Of a DNA stretch of 33,445 nt, positions 23,478 to 33,445 are shown one piece after another. The notes under the pieces are model-generated. The model was not told the origin of the DNA. It was given only the letters and a program-made list of their open reading frames with translations, and ran no database searches. The position numbers and the translations under genes were made by a program. How positions within the stretch are numbered: position 1 is the stretch's first letter; every line of letters begins with the position of its first letter. The DNA is from Rhizobiaceae bacterium (GTDB lineage Bacteria > Pseudomonadota > Alphaproteobacteria > Rhizobiales > Rhizobiaceae), in the NCBI GenBank assembly GCA_027000565.1, contig JALTNS010000460.1, positions 1-33,445 on the forward strand. Reading direction: 5' to 3'.

Positions 23478-25268
23478 TTAGATCGCGCGCTTTTTAACGT
23501 AAGAGCCGGGGGCCGCTTCAATTACAGGATAATCCTTGTTTCCAGGGGTACGGGCTGCAATCTTTTTGCCCGAGCGTCGAGCCAGCCACCGGGACCAGTC
23601 GCCCCACCAGGACTCATTGTGGAACTCTGAATTTTCAAACCATTTGTCGAGATCGCGCGGGGATGCCCTGTTGGTCCAGTGACCATATTTGCCACCGTTG
23701 GCCGGATTGACAATACCGGCAATATGGCCCGATTGCGCCAAAACAAACTTTTTAGTACCGCTGGTTTTGTTAAGACCGGTAAAGGACGGTTTCCATGGTG
23801 CGATATGATCTGACCGGGTGGCAATCACGTAAAGCGGGGTTTTGATTTTGCCCATATCAAGCTGCTCACCGAAAACTTCAAATTGGCCTTTAGACAATTT
23901 ATTGTCACGATAAAGGCCAGACAGATATTCCTTGGCCATCTTTGCCGGCAGATTGGTCGAATCTCCATTCCAGAACAGCAAGTCAAATGCGGGCGGCGCT
24001 TCGCCCATCATATAAGAACGAATGGCCGGACCATAGACCAGATCATTGGCGCGCAAATAGGAAAATGTTCGCGACATGAACCTGTGGCTTAAATATCCCT
24101 TTTCATCGACCTCGCGTTCAATGCCGGCAAGAAACCCGTCATCAATAAACACTCCAAGATCGCCCGCATCTTCAAAATCTGTCATTGCCGTAAAGTAGGT
24201 CGCTGATTTTATGCTTTTATCGTCGTGGGCAGCCATATGGGCAAGGGCGATGGTCAACAGTGTTCCGGCAATGCAATAACCAATTACATTAACCTGTTCT
24301 TCGCCAGTAATTTGTTTTGCCACATCAACCGCCTTAAACAGACCGTCTTTAACATATTCATCAAATCCCACATCGCGGTAACTTTCATCCGGATTGACCC
24401 ACGACACAACAAACACAGTGAAACCCTGATCTACCGCATATTTGATCAGGCTGTTTTTTTCTTTCAAATCGAGAATATAAAACTTGTTGATCCAGGGCGG
24501 AAAAATAACAAGTGGTACTTTGTGCACTTTTTCAGTTGTTGGTGCATATTGAATCAGCTGAAACATGCGGTTTTGAAACACAACAGCGCCAGGGGTGGTG
24601 GCAATATTAACGCCCACCTCGAAAGCATTGGGATCAGCAAGGGTGACCGAAAGCTCTCCGTGGTTGGCCTCAAGATCGCGCACCAGGTTCTCCAGTCCGT
24701 CGATCAGCGATTGACCTTCGGTCTCAACCGCCTTTTCCAGTGCATCGGGATTGGTTGCCAGAAAATTCGCCGGTGAGTAGAGGTCAAGGATCTGGCGAGT
24801 AAAAAAATCCACCTGCCGTTGCTCTTTTTCGCTCAAACCTTTCAGGTTCCGAACCGAATTTTCCATAATTTCAACATTCAGCAGATATTGCTGTTTGGCC
24901 TGACGGAAAAAGGGATGACTTTCCCACAACGGATTCTTGAACCGCCGGTCCTGCGGTTTATCCACTGACGGGGGCGCCGTCCTCTCACCGCCTAGAAGCG
25001 CATTTTGTGCTTCACTCCAATATTTCAGGGTTTCTCCCCAATAACCCACCTGCTGCTCAATCAGTTTTGAAGGGTCATTCATTGTCTCATTGACAAATGC
25101 CGCAGCAGCTTTGGCAAAGAGCGCTGAATCCGGCCCTTGCAGATCAGGGCTTTGCGGCTCTTTGCCAGCAATTGCGCCAACCAGCCTTTTGGTCAGATCT
25201 TCCAGTTTCTTCAGGTTATTATTTAACCTGATTTCACTATCATCGCGGGTAGTTGGGTCATGCGGCAT
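23478..25268 (-). CDS. phaC: Class I polyhydroxyalkanoate synthase
   Basis: PLVIFPPWINKFYILDLKEKNSLIKYAVDQGFTVFVVSWVNPDESYRDVGFDEY; VNVIGYCIAGTLLTIALAHMAA lipase-like box (GYCIAG); W-rich C-terminus. Confidence 0.96.
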   Translation of the reverse strand: MPHDPTTRDDSEIRLNNNLKKLEDLTKRLVGAIAGKEPQSPDLQGPDSALFAKAAAAFVNETMNDPSKLIEQQVGYWGETLKYWSEAQNALLGGERTAPPSVDKPQDRRFKNPLWESHPFFRQAKQQYLLNVEIMENSVRNLKGLSEKEQRQVDFFTRQILDLYSPANFLATNPDALEKAVETEGQSLIDGLENLVRDLEANHGELSVTLADPNAFEVGVNIATTPGAVVFQNRMFQLIQYAPTTEKVHKVPLVIFPPWINKFYILDLKEKNSLIKYAVDQGFTVFVVSWVNPDESYRDVGFDEYVKDGLFKAVDVAKQITGEEQVNVIGYCIAGTLLTIALAHMAAHDDKSIKSATYFTAMTDFEDAGDLGVFIDDGFLAGIEREVDEKGYLSHRFMSRTFSYLRANDLVYGPAIRSYMMGEAPPAFDLLFWNGDSTNLPAKMAKEYLSGLYRDNKLSKGQFEVFGEQLDMGKIKTPLYVIATRSDHIAPWKPSFTGLNKTSGTKKFVLAQSGHIAGIVNPANGGKYGHWTNRASPRDLDKWFENSEFHNESWWGDWSRWLARRSGKKIAARTPGNKDYPVIEAAPGSYVKKRAI

Positions 25269-25294
25269 GATTTGCGGTTTCCTTTAGCATCACT

Positions 25295-25315
25295 ATATGC
25301 ATTATGATCGCATAT
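25295..25315. promoter_or_regulatory. Dyad in the phaC/phaZ divergent intergenic region (ATATGC-N9-GCATAT)
   Basis: 6-bp perfect arms in the 92-bp gap between the phaC ATG (25268) and the likely phaZ ATG (25361). Confidence 0.35.
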
Positions 25316-25360
25316 TTCGGTTTGGAACAAGCCGGTTCAATACCGCAGCGGGAAATTAAC

Positions 25361-26587
25361 ATGCAATCTCCGATAAACTACGATTATTTTGAAAGCCTTC
25401 GTCAATCCGGCCAGTGGATGGGCGCAACAGCGCAGGCATTCTGGCGCAATCCAGTCTTTGCCCTTTCTCCCACGCCGCTGCCGGCAGCATTTGCCGCCTG
25501 GGGGGAGGTCACCGAACGGGCCTTTGAAAAAGTGGCGAGCAAGCCGGATTGGGGTATCGACAGCGTTGTTTCCGACCATTGCGAATATGTGGTCAACATT
25601 GACACCTTGATTGATAAACCATTCGGCAAACTCATTCATTTTCGTGTTGGACGGGCTAATCCGAAAAAACGCCGGGTTTTATTGATTGCACCAATGTCCG
25701 GCCATTATGCCACCTTGGTACGCAAAACAGTTATTTCACTGTTGCCGGATTGTGAGGTCTATGTCACCCAATGGCGCAATGCGCGCGAAGTGCCGGTATC
25801 GAAGGGCAAATTCGATATTGAAGATTTTACCCTCTATCTGCTCGAATATCTGAAAATTCTGGGCCGCGATACCCATGTCATTGCCGTATGCCAACCGGCT
25901 CCGTTGGCATTGGCTGCAACTGCGTTGCTTGCAGAAGATGACGCCGACCACCAACCCAAAACCCTGACATTGATTGGCGGGCCGATTGACCCGGATGCCA
26001 ATGCCACAGATGTTACTGATTTTGGCAGCCGCGTCACCATGGGCCAGCTTGAGCGAAGTGTTATCCAGACCGTGGGTGCCAGTTATCCCGGCATTGGTCG
26101 CAAAGTCTATCCCGGCGCGGTTCAGCTTGCCTCATTCATGTCGATGAAGTTCGAACAGCACTCCAAAGCGTTTCTTGACGAGATCGTCGCGGTTGCCAAT
26201 GGAGAAGCCGCCGACAATGATCGCCATAACCGGTTTTACGATGAATATCTCGCCGTCATGGACATGACAGCGGAATTTTATCTCTCAACCGTTGAGCGCA
26301 TCTTCAAAAACCGTGAGATTGCCGACAATAAATTTGAAATTGAAGGCCGCAAAGTTGATTTCAGCAAAATCACCAATACGGCGGTAATTACGGTTGAAGG
26401 TGGCAATGACGATATTTCGGCCCCCGGACAATGTGTGGCAGCACTTGATCTTTTAAGCGGTCTTGATGCCAAACTCAAAGCCCATCACCTGGAGCCAAAA
26501 GCAGGTCACTATGGCATATTCAGCGGCGGCGCCTGGCGTAATAATATCCGCCCGGTGGTGCTCGATTTTATCGATAAAAATTCTTGA
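25361..26587 (+). CDS. phaZ: Intracellular polyhydroxyalkanoate depolymerase
   Basis: MQSPINYDYFESLRQSGQWMGATAQAFWRNP; RRVLLIAPMSGHYATLVRKTVISLLPDCEVYVTQWRNAREVP; ITVEGGNDDISAPGQCVAALDLLSGL. Confidence 0.95.
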   Translation: MQSPINYDYFESLRQSGQWMGATAQAFWRNPVFALSPTPLPAAFAAWGEVTERAFEKVASKPDWGIDSVVSDHCEYVVNIDTLIDKPFGKLIHFRVGRANPKKRRVLLIAPMSGHYATLVRKTVISLLPDCEVYVTQWRNAREVPVSKGKFDIEDFTLYLLEYLKILGRDTHVIAVCQPAPLALAATALLAEDDADHQPKTLTLIGGPIDPDANATDVTDFGSRVTMGQLERSVIQTVGASYPGIGRKVYPGAVQLASFMSMKFEQHSKAFLDEIVAVANGEAADNDRHNRFYDEYLAVMDMTAEFYLSTVERIFKNREIADNKFEIEGRKVDFSKITNTAVITVEGGNDDISAPGQCVAALDLLSGLDAKLKAHHLEPKAGHYGIFSGGAWRNNIRPVVLDFIDKNS

Positions 26588-26670
26588 TATTGCTCGCGGC
26601 CTGTTCAATGCGAAGCATTGGATCAGCCATGAGAGAAAAACAGCGCGGCATAACTATGACGGCGGGTCTT

Positions 26671-27615
26671 TCACTGCTTCCGCAAGTCATGCTCGTTGAA
26701 CAGCAAGGCCATGGCGCAGGAGGCAACACGCGCCCACTCAGAGTTGGCGCGGCTGGTCAATACAATCGGCACACTGGCCCCGACCACAAGACCGGCCGCT
26801 TCTGAACCGGTTAAAAATGTCAGTGCCTTAAACAAAATATTGCCCGCATCGATATTCGGCACCAGCAGAATATCGGCATCTCCGGCAACCGGCGACGTTA
26901 CACCTTTAAGCGCTGCAGCCTCGGCACTAACCGCTATATCAAGCGCAAACGGTCCGTCGATCAGCCCGTCTTCGACGCCGCTTTCTTTTACTATCTTGAC
27001 GATTTCTGCGGCTTCCATTGATGAAACAATGGCCGGGCTGGCGGTTTCCACAGACGACAAGATCGCAAGTTTGGGATGCTCAACTCCGAGAGTTTGCATC
27101 AAATCAATGGCATTGGCGGCAATCGCCCTTTTTTGCTTGATACCGGGTGCAATGTTGAGTGCCGCATCAGTGATGACAACCGGTTTTTTCCAGTTCGGAA
27201 TATCCATTAAAAAACAGTGCGAAAGCCAGCGCTCGGTGCGCAGTCCACCATCTTTTTTGACCACCGCCGCCAATAACGTATCAGAATGAATATGACCTTT
27301 CATCAAAGCCTGAACATGGCCCTGATGAACAAGTTTCACCGCCAGATGGGCGGCCTCTTCATCACTTTCAGCCTCGATTATTTCAATATCGCTGATATCC
27401 TGCCGCACTTCCTTGGCCGCTTTCGCAATCAAATCCGGATCGCCGACAAATATTGGCACGATCAGATTTTCACGTTGTGCTGCCATGGCCCCGGCCAATG
27501 CAACACCTCGATGCGGGCACACAACCGCCATTTTCAAAATCGGCACAGTCTGGCAGCGCTCAATCAGCTGATCAAGAAATGGCCGGTGAATCGGTCTGCT
27601 CAGGGCAACTTTCAT
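26671..27615 (-). CDS. Phosphate acetyl/butyryltransferase (PTA_PTB domain), short stand-alone form
   Basis: 314 aa; ALMKGHIHSDTLLAAVVKKDGGLRTERWLSHCFLMD; VITDAALNIAPGIKQKRAIAANAIDLMQTLGVEHPKLAILSSVE; LVVGASVPIVLTSRANS. Confidence 0.9.
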   Translation of the reverse strand: MKVALSRPIHRPFLDQLIERCQTVPILKMAVVCPHRGVALAGAMAAQRENLIVPIFVGDPDLIAKAAKEVRQDISDIEIIEAESDEEAAHLAVKLVHQGHVQALMKGHIHSDTLLAAVVKKDGGLRTERWLSHCFLMDIPNWKKPVVITDAALNIAPGIKQKRAIAANAIDLMQTLGVEHPKLAILSSVETASPAIVSSMEAAEIVKIVKESGVEDGLIDGPFALDIAVSAEAAALKGVTSPVAGDADILLVPNIDAGNILFKALTFLTGSEAAGLVVGASVPIVLTSRANSEWARVASCAMALLFNEHDLRKQ

Positions 27616-27647
27616 AGGTCAGCTTTCCTTATTTCAAGAAACAGTTT

Positions 27648-30600
27648 TTAACTTTCAAATACCACAAGCAGGTCTTTGGCATCAATTTGATCCCCCGCCT
27701 TGACCAAAACCTCGGCAATCACCCCATCGCGATCGGCATGAAGCGCTGTTTCCATTTTCATTGCCTCAATCGAAAGCAACACATCCCCGGCCTTGACCGC
27801 GTGACCGGCTTCCGCCGCCAGGGTCGAGATAACTCCCGGCATGGGGGCCGCCACGTGTAATTCATTGCCAGATTCGGCTTTTGGACGCTGGGCTGCAGCA
27901 GAGGCCCCATGGGCGCGGTCCGGGACTTTAATGCGTCGCGGTTGGCCATTAAGCTCAAAAAACACTGTGACCATGCCCTGACTATCGGCTTCACCAATCG
28001 CCAGACAACGGATTACCAGGGTTTTGCCCTTTTCAATTTCGACCAGAATTTCATCACCCTGTTCAATCCCGTAGAAATAAACCGGGGTCGACAACATGCT
28101 GGTCGGGCCATAATTTTCCTGTGCCGCCGCGTAATCAACAAACACCTTTGGGTACATCAGATAAGAAGCAAATTCGCAATCACTGACATCCCTGCCGATG
28201 GCTTCAACCGCGGTTTTACGCAAGCTATCCAGATCCGCCGGTGCAAGCAGAGCGCCGGGGCGTTCGGTATAGGGTTTCTCGTCTTTGAGCACTTTCTTTT
28301 GCAGCTCTTTTGGCCAGCCGTTTTCGGTTTGGCCCAGATCACCACGCATCAGCGATACAACCGAATCCGGAAAAGCAATATCACGATCCGGGTTGGTCAC
28401 ATCATCAACACCCAGGTCCTGCGACACCATCATTAGCGCCATATCGCCAACCACTTTAGAAGATGGTGTCACCTTGACGATATCGCCAAACATCGCATTT
28501 ACGTCCGAATAACTTTTGGCCACATCATGCCAACGGGTTTCAAGCCCCAGCGAGCGCGCCTGTTCTTTCAAATTGGTATATTGGCCACCCGGCATCTCGT
28601 GCAGGTAAACTTCGGATGCCGGTGCTTTCACATCACTTTCAAACGCAGCATATTGCCCACGCACGCTTTCCCAATAAAGCGAGATTGTGCGAATGGCCTC
28701 CGCATCCAGACCGCTGTCGCGTTCACCGCCACGCAGCGCTTCGACAATGGAACCCAGACAAGGTTGGGCTGTACCGCCGGAAAGCGCATCCATTGCCGCA
28801 TCAACCGCATCAACACCGGCATCGACCGCAGCCAGCACCGACGCAGCAGAAATGCCGGAAGTATCGTGGGTGTGAAAATGGATTGGCAGATCGGTTTCTT
28901 CGCGCAAAGCCTTGAACAGTATTTTTGCCGCCGCGGGTTTCATCAATCCGGCCATATCCTTGATGCAAATGATATGAGCACCTGCCTCATCCAGCGCGCG
29001 GGCATGTTTGAGATAATAGCCAAGATCATATTGCGGTCGCGACTGATCCAGCAAATCCCCGGTGTAACAAATCGCTGCTTCGCACAATTTGCCGGTTTCC
29101 AGTATCGCATCCATCGAGATACGCATGTTCTCAACCCAGTTGAGACTGTCAAATACCCGAAACAGATCAACCCCGCCGGATGCGGCCTGTTTAATAAAAT
29201 GGCTGACCACATTGTCGGGATAACCGGTGTAACCAACCCCGTTTGAACCGCGCACCAGCGCCTGCAGCAAAAGGTTTGGCGCACGCTCACGCACCAGAGC
29301 CAGCCGTTCCCACGGATCTTCGGTCAAAAACCGCATGGCAACATCAAATGTCGCCCCGCCCCAGCATTCAAGCGACAAAAGTTCAGGCAGCGCCTTGGCG
29401 TAGGCTCCGGCAACGGCAGCAATATCATTGGTGCGCATACGGGTTGCCAGCAAGGACTGATGCGCATCGCGCATGGTGGTATCGGTGATCAAGACTTTTT
29501 TCTGATCGCGCATCCATTTGGAAAATTTATCCGGTCCGTCACGTTCCAGCCGCTGGCGGGTTCCATCAACAATATCGGCCTCAAACCACGGTGCTCTTGG
29601 CGCAGCAATGCCATCAGCCGGTCGGGTACGGTTTTTGGTTTCCGGATGACCATTGACCGACACATCGGCAATATAGGTCAACAGTTTGGTTGCCCGGTCA
29701 CGCCGCCGCACATGTTCAAACAGGTTTGGCGTATTATCGATGAATTTGGTGGTGTAGGTATTGTTGCGAAATTCAACGTGACCAATAATGTTTTCCAGAA
29801 AGGTCAAATTGGTTGCAACGCCGCGAATTCGAAACTCCCGCAAAGCCCTGTCCATGCGGCGGATGGCTTCATCTGCGGTTGGTGCCCAGGCAGTGACTTT
29901 TTCCAATAGCGGATCATAATACCGGGTGATCACCGCGCCAGAATAGGCGGTACCGCCATCGAGGCGAATACCAAACCCGGTTGCCCCGCGATAAGCGGTG
30001 ATACGGCCATAATCCGGAATAAAATTTTGCTCCGGGTCTTCGGTGGTAATACGGCACTGCAGCGCATGGCCATTAAGCTTGATGTCCTTTTGCAGTGGTA
30101 CACCCGATTCAGGTGTGCCGATTTCAGCACCGTCAACCAGATGAATTTGTGCCTTGATGATATCTATGCCGGTCACTTCTTCGGTTACCGTATGTTCCAC
30201 CTGCACCCGCGGATTAACTTCGATAAAATAGAAATCACCGGTATCGATGTTCATCAGAAACTCGACAGTTCCAGCCCCGACATAACCGGTGGTTTTTCCG
30301 ATCTTCAGGGCATACTCCGCCAGTTCCTGCCGTTGTTCTTCATTAAGATAAGGTGCCGGTGCACGCTCAACCACCTTTTGGTTACGTCGCTGAACGGAAC
30401 AATCACGCTCAAACAAATGGACAATATTGCCAAAGGTATCACCCAGTATCTGCGCCTCAACGTGGCGGGCACGCTCAACCAGTTTTTCCAGATAAATCTC
30501 GTCCTTGCCAAAGGCCGCTTTTGCTTCACGCTTGGCTTCGAGCACCTCACGGTCAAGATCATCGCGTGAGCGAATAACCCGCATACCGCGACCGCCGCCG

Positions 30601-31109
30601 CCCCAGGATGCCTTAAGCATAAGCGGATAGCCAACCTCTTCAGCCAGCCGCTTGATTTCATCCATATCATCCGGCAGCGGCGGGGTTGCCGGAACCACCG
30701 GCACACCGGCCTTGATTGCCAGATTACGCGCCGAAACCTTGTTGCCAAGCCCGCGCATGGTGTCAGCACTCGGACCTATAAAAGTTATTCCGGCCTCGTT
30801 GCAGGCATCAACAAATTCCGGGCTTTCCGACAACAATCCGTAACCCGGGTGGATGGCGTCAGCCCCGGAAAGTCTCGCAACCCGGATGACCTCCTCAATC
30901 GATAGGTAGCTTTCAATCGGCCCCATGTCTTTTTCAAGGTGTGGGCCCTTGCCAACCTGATAGGCTTCGTCCGACTTGAAGCGATGCAGGGAAAGTTTGT
31001 CTTCTTCAGCCCAGATCGCTACGGTTTTCAGCCCCAGTTCATTGGCGGCGCGAAATACCCGGATGGCAATTTCTGAACGATTGGCGACAAGAATTTTTTC
31101 AATGGCCAA
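27648..31109 (-). CDS. pyc: Pyruvate carboxylase
   Basis: 1153 aa with biotin carboxylase N-terminus (IEKILVANRSEIAIRVFRAANELG), carboxyltransferase domain (TTMRDAHQSLLATRMRTNDI) and biotinyl domain (SIEAMKMETALHADRDG). Confidence 0.98.
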   Translation of the reverse strand: MAIEKILVANRSEIAIRVFRAANELGLKTVAIWAEEDKLSLHRFKSDEAYQVGKGPHLEKDMGPIESYLSIEEVIRVARLSGADAIHPGYGLLSESPEFVDACNEAGITFIGPSADTMRGLGNKVSARNLAIKAGVPVVPATPPLPDDMDEIKRLAEEVGYPLMLKASWGGGGRGMRVIRSRDDLDREVLEAKREAKAAFGKDEIYLEKLVERARHVEAQILGDTFGNIVHLFERDCSVQRRNQKVVERAPAPYLNEEQRQELAEYALKIGKTTGYVGAGTVEFLMNIDTGDFYFIEVNPRVQVEHTVTEEVTGIDIIKAQIHLVDGAEIGTPESGVPLQKDIKLNGHALQCRITTEDPEQNFIPDYGRITAYRGATGFGIRLDGGTAYSGAVITRYYDPLLEKVTAWAPTADEAIRRMDRALREFRIRGVATNLTFLENIIGHVEFRNNTYTTKFIDNTPNLFEHVRRRDRATKLLTYIADVSVNGHPETKNRTRPADGIAAPRAPWFEADIVDGTRQRLERDGPDKFSKWMRDQKKVLITDTTMRDAHQSLLATRMRTNDIAAVAGAYAKALPELLSLECWGGATFDVAMRFLTEDPWERLALVRERAPNLLLQALVRGSNGVGYTGYPDNVVSHFIKQAASGGVDLFRVFDSLNWVENMRISMDAILETGKLCEAAICYTGDLLDQSRPQYDLGYYLKHARALDEAGAHIICIKDMAGLMKPAAAKILFKALREETDLPIHFHTHDTSGISAASVLAAVDAGVDAVDAAMDALSGGTAQPCLGSIVEALRGGERDSGLDAEAIRTISLYWESVRGQYAAFESDVKAPASEVYLHEMPGGQYTNLKEQARSLGLETRWHDVAKSYSDVNAMFGDIVKVTPSSKVVGDMALMMVSQDLGVDDVTNPDRDIAFPDSVVSLMRGDLGQTENGWPKELQKKVLKDEKPYTERPGALLAPADLDSLRKTAVEAIGRDVSDCEFASYLMYPKVFVDYAAAQENYGPTSMLSTPVYFYGIEQGDEILVEIEKGKTLVIRCLAIGEADSQGMVTVFFELNGQPRRIKVPDRAHGASAAAQRPKAESGNELHVAAPMPGVISTLAAEAGHAVKAGDVLLSIEAMKMETALHADRDGVIAEVLVKAGDQIDAKDLLVVFES

Positions 31110-31251
31110 GGGAAAGGCTCCTGTGGTCAGTGGTGAGAACAGCGCTATGCACCGTATATGGGAGAATTCAGCCCGCTTCTACAGGGTTGCGGGAATTATG
31201 TAAAACCCCGCAGCTGTGGCGAATTTACTTTCTTCAAGGTTCGCAAATCAT

Positions 31252-32625
31252 TCAGGTGGCGTTTCGGCCTTTGACAAACGGCAACAGGATCAATCCAAGC
31301 ATGAATAAAGCTATAATCGGCATTACTCCGATTTGCTGGCTGGCAAAAGTTGCAGTCATAAACCCAACAGCAAGCGGCGCAATAAACGAAGTCGCCTTGC
31401 CTGACAGTGCGTAAAGTCCAAATGCTTCTGTCATTCGCCCCGGTTCTGCTTGATCAACCAGCAGGGTGCGAGAAGCCGCCTGAATGGAACCGCCAGCCGC
31501 GCCAATCAATCCACCGGCGGCATAAAACATCAAATCCGGAAGCGAGGATGGATCCTCCAGTGTGCCAACAACGGTAAACAGCACATGGGTTTGATCAATT
31601 GTGATAATAATAATGCTGGCCAGGGTCAACAAAAGCAGCGACACTACAACCACAGGCTTTGGCCCAAAACGGTCATCAGCTTTACCGCCGACAAGAGCAC
31701 CTATTGTACCGGTAATTGCTGCCAGAATTCCAAAAATACCGACCTGCGTCACTTCCCAACCAAGCGCACCAACCGCATAAATTCCGCCGAACGTATAGAG
31801 GCCGTTCAATCCATCCCGATAGAGCATACTGGAACCTAGATAAGCGAAAAGGCTCGGATTTTTGGGTAGGTTTTTCAAGGTCTTACCCAGTTCCCGCAAT
31901 CCGCTGGCAACTGCACCGGCCACTTTGGTCGGTTTTACCGTATCCGGTGTGAACAAAAACAGTGGTATGGTGAAAATTATCACCCAGAATGCCGCAATCA
32001 GGCCGCTGGCACGTTCGCCTTCTGCCGCGGTTGGGTCAAGGCCGAAGATCGGAGTAAGCCCTACCAATGTTGTACCAACCTCGGCGTTTGCGACCATCAA
32101 GGCCAGCATTGCAATCAGGCAGATAAGGCCGCCAACATAACCAAGCGCCCAAGCATTACCGGAAAGACGCCCCAATTCTTCTCGCGGCACCAGATCAGGC
32201 ATCATTGCATTGTTAAATACGGCTGCAAACTCGAACCCGGCCAGTGCTACGACCAACGCCGTAAGGCCCCAGAATATTAGCACACCGTCCGCATTGGGAG
32301 TCACATACCAAAGCGAAAACGAGCCAACAAATGCCATAACCACAAATGCAAAAATCCACGGTTTTCGCGGGCCGGTAGCATCGGCAATTGCTCCCAGTAT
32401 CGGCGAAAGAACAGCAATAATGATACCGCCAATACCGACGGCGTATCCCCACCAGGTCTGCCCATCAACCGCGTTGGGCGCGACCTGCGCAGCAAAATAA
32501 GGGGCAAAAATAAAGGTCAGTATCAGGGTGTGAAACGGCTGGGCGGCCCAGTCGAATAACATCCAGCCCCAAATACCTTTTTTTGAGGTTTTGGGTGCGT
32601 CCGTTTCCACCGCTGCATCCGCCAT
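31252..32625 (-). CDS. MFS transporter, UMF1 (Atg22-like) family
   Basis: KKGIWGWMLFDWAAQPFHTLILTFIFAPYFAAQVA; LGAIADATGPRKPWI; AGGSIQAASRTLLVDQAEPGRMTEAFGLYALSGKATSFIAPL. Confidence 0.92.
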   Translation of the reverse strand: MADAAVETDAPKTSKKGIWGWMLFDWAAQPFHTLILTFIFAPYFAAQVAPNAVDGQTWWGYAVGIGGIIIAVLSPILGAIADATGPRKPWIFAFVVMAFVGSFSLWYVTPNADGVLIFWGLTALVVALAGFEFAAVFNNAMMPDLVPREELGRLSGNAWALGYVGGLICLIAMLALMVANAEVGTTLVGLTPIFGLDPTAAEGERASGLIAAFWVIIFTIPLFLFTPDTVKPTKVAGAVASGLRELGKTLKNLPKNPSLFAYLGSSMLYRDGLNGLYTFGGIYAVGALGWEVTQVGIFGILAAITGTIGALVGGKADDRFGPKPVVVVSLLLLTLASIIIITIDQTHVLFTVVGTLEDPSSLPDLMFYAAGGLIGAAGGSIQAASRTLLVDQAEPGRMTEAFGLYALSGKATSFIAPLAVGFMTATFASQQIGVMPIIALFMLGLILLPFVKGRNAT

Positions 32626-32676
32626 TTAGTTGCCTCTCGAATTAAAAAGGAAGCTTGTACCGCTTGCGCGGATTTA

Positions 32677-33445
32677 TCAAGCCTTGGCGAGATCAGAAAG
32701 CAGATTTGCGGCAACCATCAACCGGGAAACATTGATATTTCCACTTTTTGCGATTGCAATGGTTGTTTTTCGCACGTGTCCGGCGATTTTTATATTTGCC
32801 TCCACCCAATCTGTTGCCGGGTTTGCTGATTTCGGGAAGTCGCTCAGTGCCTTGATTGCCAAATCACGCCGTGCATTATCAATCGAATGCAAGGCATGGC
32901 TGAGAGCCAGACCATCGTAATAGTCAATTGTAGAGATTTCCTTGGCCGAAAGTTTGATGCGCCCGATACGGAACACTTTGGTGGTGCGGAATATCGCATT
33001 GGCTGACTTCAATAGTGAGCTGCCCGTTTGTTGGCTAACCAGTGCTATGTCGGTAACCACGCTGGCAATCTTTAACATGGCAATTTTTTCAGCCAACGGC
33101 TGGGGAACATTCTGACCAACATAGTCTTCAACTTCTTCCTCAATCTGACGGGTCAAAAACTCCGGTAGTACAGTGGCTATCTCGGGCATGAGTTTTTGCA
33201 GGTTTTTCCGGCAGGTTGTGATCATCGGCTCAAGGCCATTACCGAAATCGCCGTTGCGCAGAAACCAGTCGGTTTGATCGTGCAACAGGTTTTGTACCTG
33301 CTGATACAGCGCCAGTTGCACTGCCCCCGACACTTTGCCGTCAAGCTGATCAATCTCGCCATTCAGCGCTTGCATATCAAATCCATCGCGCACCACCACA
33401 TAGGCCCTGGTAATCTGTGCCGGATCTGCGCCGGTCAGATCACCC
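32677..33445 (-). CDS. NAD-specific glutamate dehydrogenase (large bacterial type), C-terminal portion, truncated by window edge
   Basis: Frame is open to the right edge: GDLTGADPAQITRAYVVVRDGFDMQALNGEIDQLDGKVSGAVQLALYQQVQNLLHDQTDWFLRNG..., typical of the C-terminal region of about 1600-aa bacterial NAD-GDH. The track ORF begins at an internal GTG. Confidence 0.85.
   Translation of the reverse strand, partial: GDLTGADPAQITRAYVVVRDGFDMQALNGEIDQLDGKVSGAVQLALYQQVQNLLHDQTDWFLRNGDFGNGLEPMITTCRKNLQKLMPEIATVLPEFLTRQIEEEVEDYVGQNVPQPLAEKIAMLKIASVVTDIALVSQQTGSSLLKSANAIFRTTKVFRIGRIKLSAKEISTIDYYDGLALSHALHSIDNARRDLAIKALSDFPKSANPATDWVEANIKIAGHVRKTTIAIAKSGNINVSRLMVAANLLSDLAKA

Noticed and set aside
26696-27289. 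197-aa + strand ORF over the PTA/PTB gene
   Set aside because: S/A/T-rich antisense shadow ORF; the - strand frame is a recognisable enzyme.
28527-29246. 239-aa + strand ORF inside pyc
   Set aside because: Antisense shadow ORF of an intact pyruvate carboxylase with no recognisable domain.

Overview
The 33.4 kb window looks like an alphaproteobacterial (probably Hyphomicrobiales/Rhizobiales) chromosome segment. This is inferred from gene order and protein character. Most of it is conserved housekeeping. On the + strand: rplU-rpmA-GNAT-obgE-proB-proA-nadD-rsfS-rlmH-envC-like-ctpA-divergent polysaccharide deacetylase-two tandem rppH-like Nudix genes. On the - strand: atpHAGDC, a small DUF4345-like membrane protein, a TRAP transporter (dctPQM) and phaC. 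phaZ lies divergently on the + strand. The last genes, all on the - strand, are a stand-alone PTA/PTB-type phosphotransacetylase, pyruvate carboxylase, a UMF1-type MFS transporter and the C-terminal end of an NAD-glutamate dehydrogenase cut by the right edge. The left ~1.5 kb differs from the rest. It has an edge-truncated ParB-N/DNA-methylase-type protein that the ORF track omits, then about 1 kb without convincing genes. That stretch carries four CCCTGTT motifs at an exact 21-bp period, a perfect 9-bp-arm hairpin, and a 23-bp imperfect direct repeat at 25-bp spacing that resembles IS termini. No CRISPR array, rRNA or convincing tRNA was seen. I did not find a clearly novel multi-gene system. 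The best leads are the repeat cluster at the left, an rsfS gene with no ATG/GTG/TTG start, the L21 C-terminal extension and the tandem RppH-like pair.
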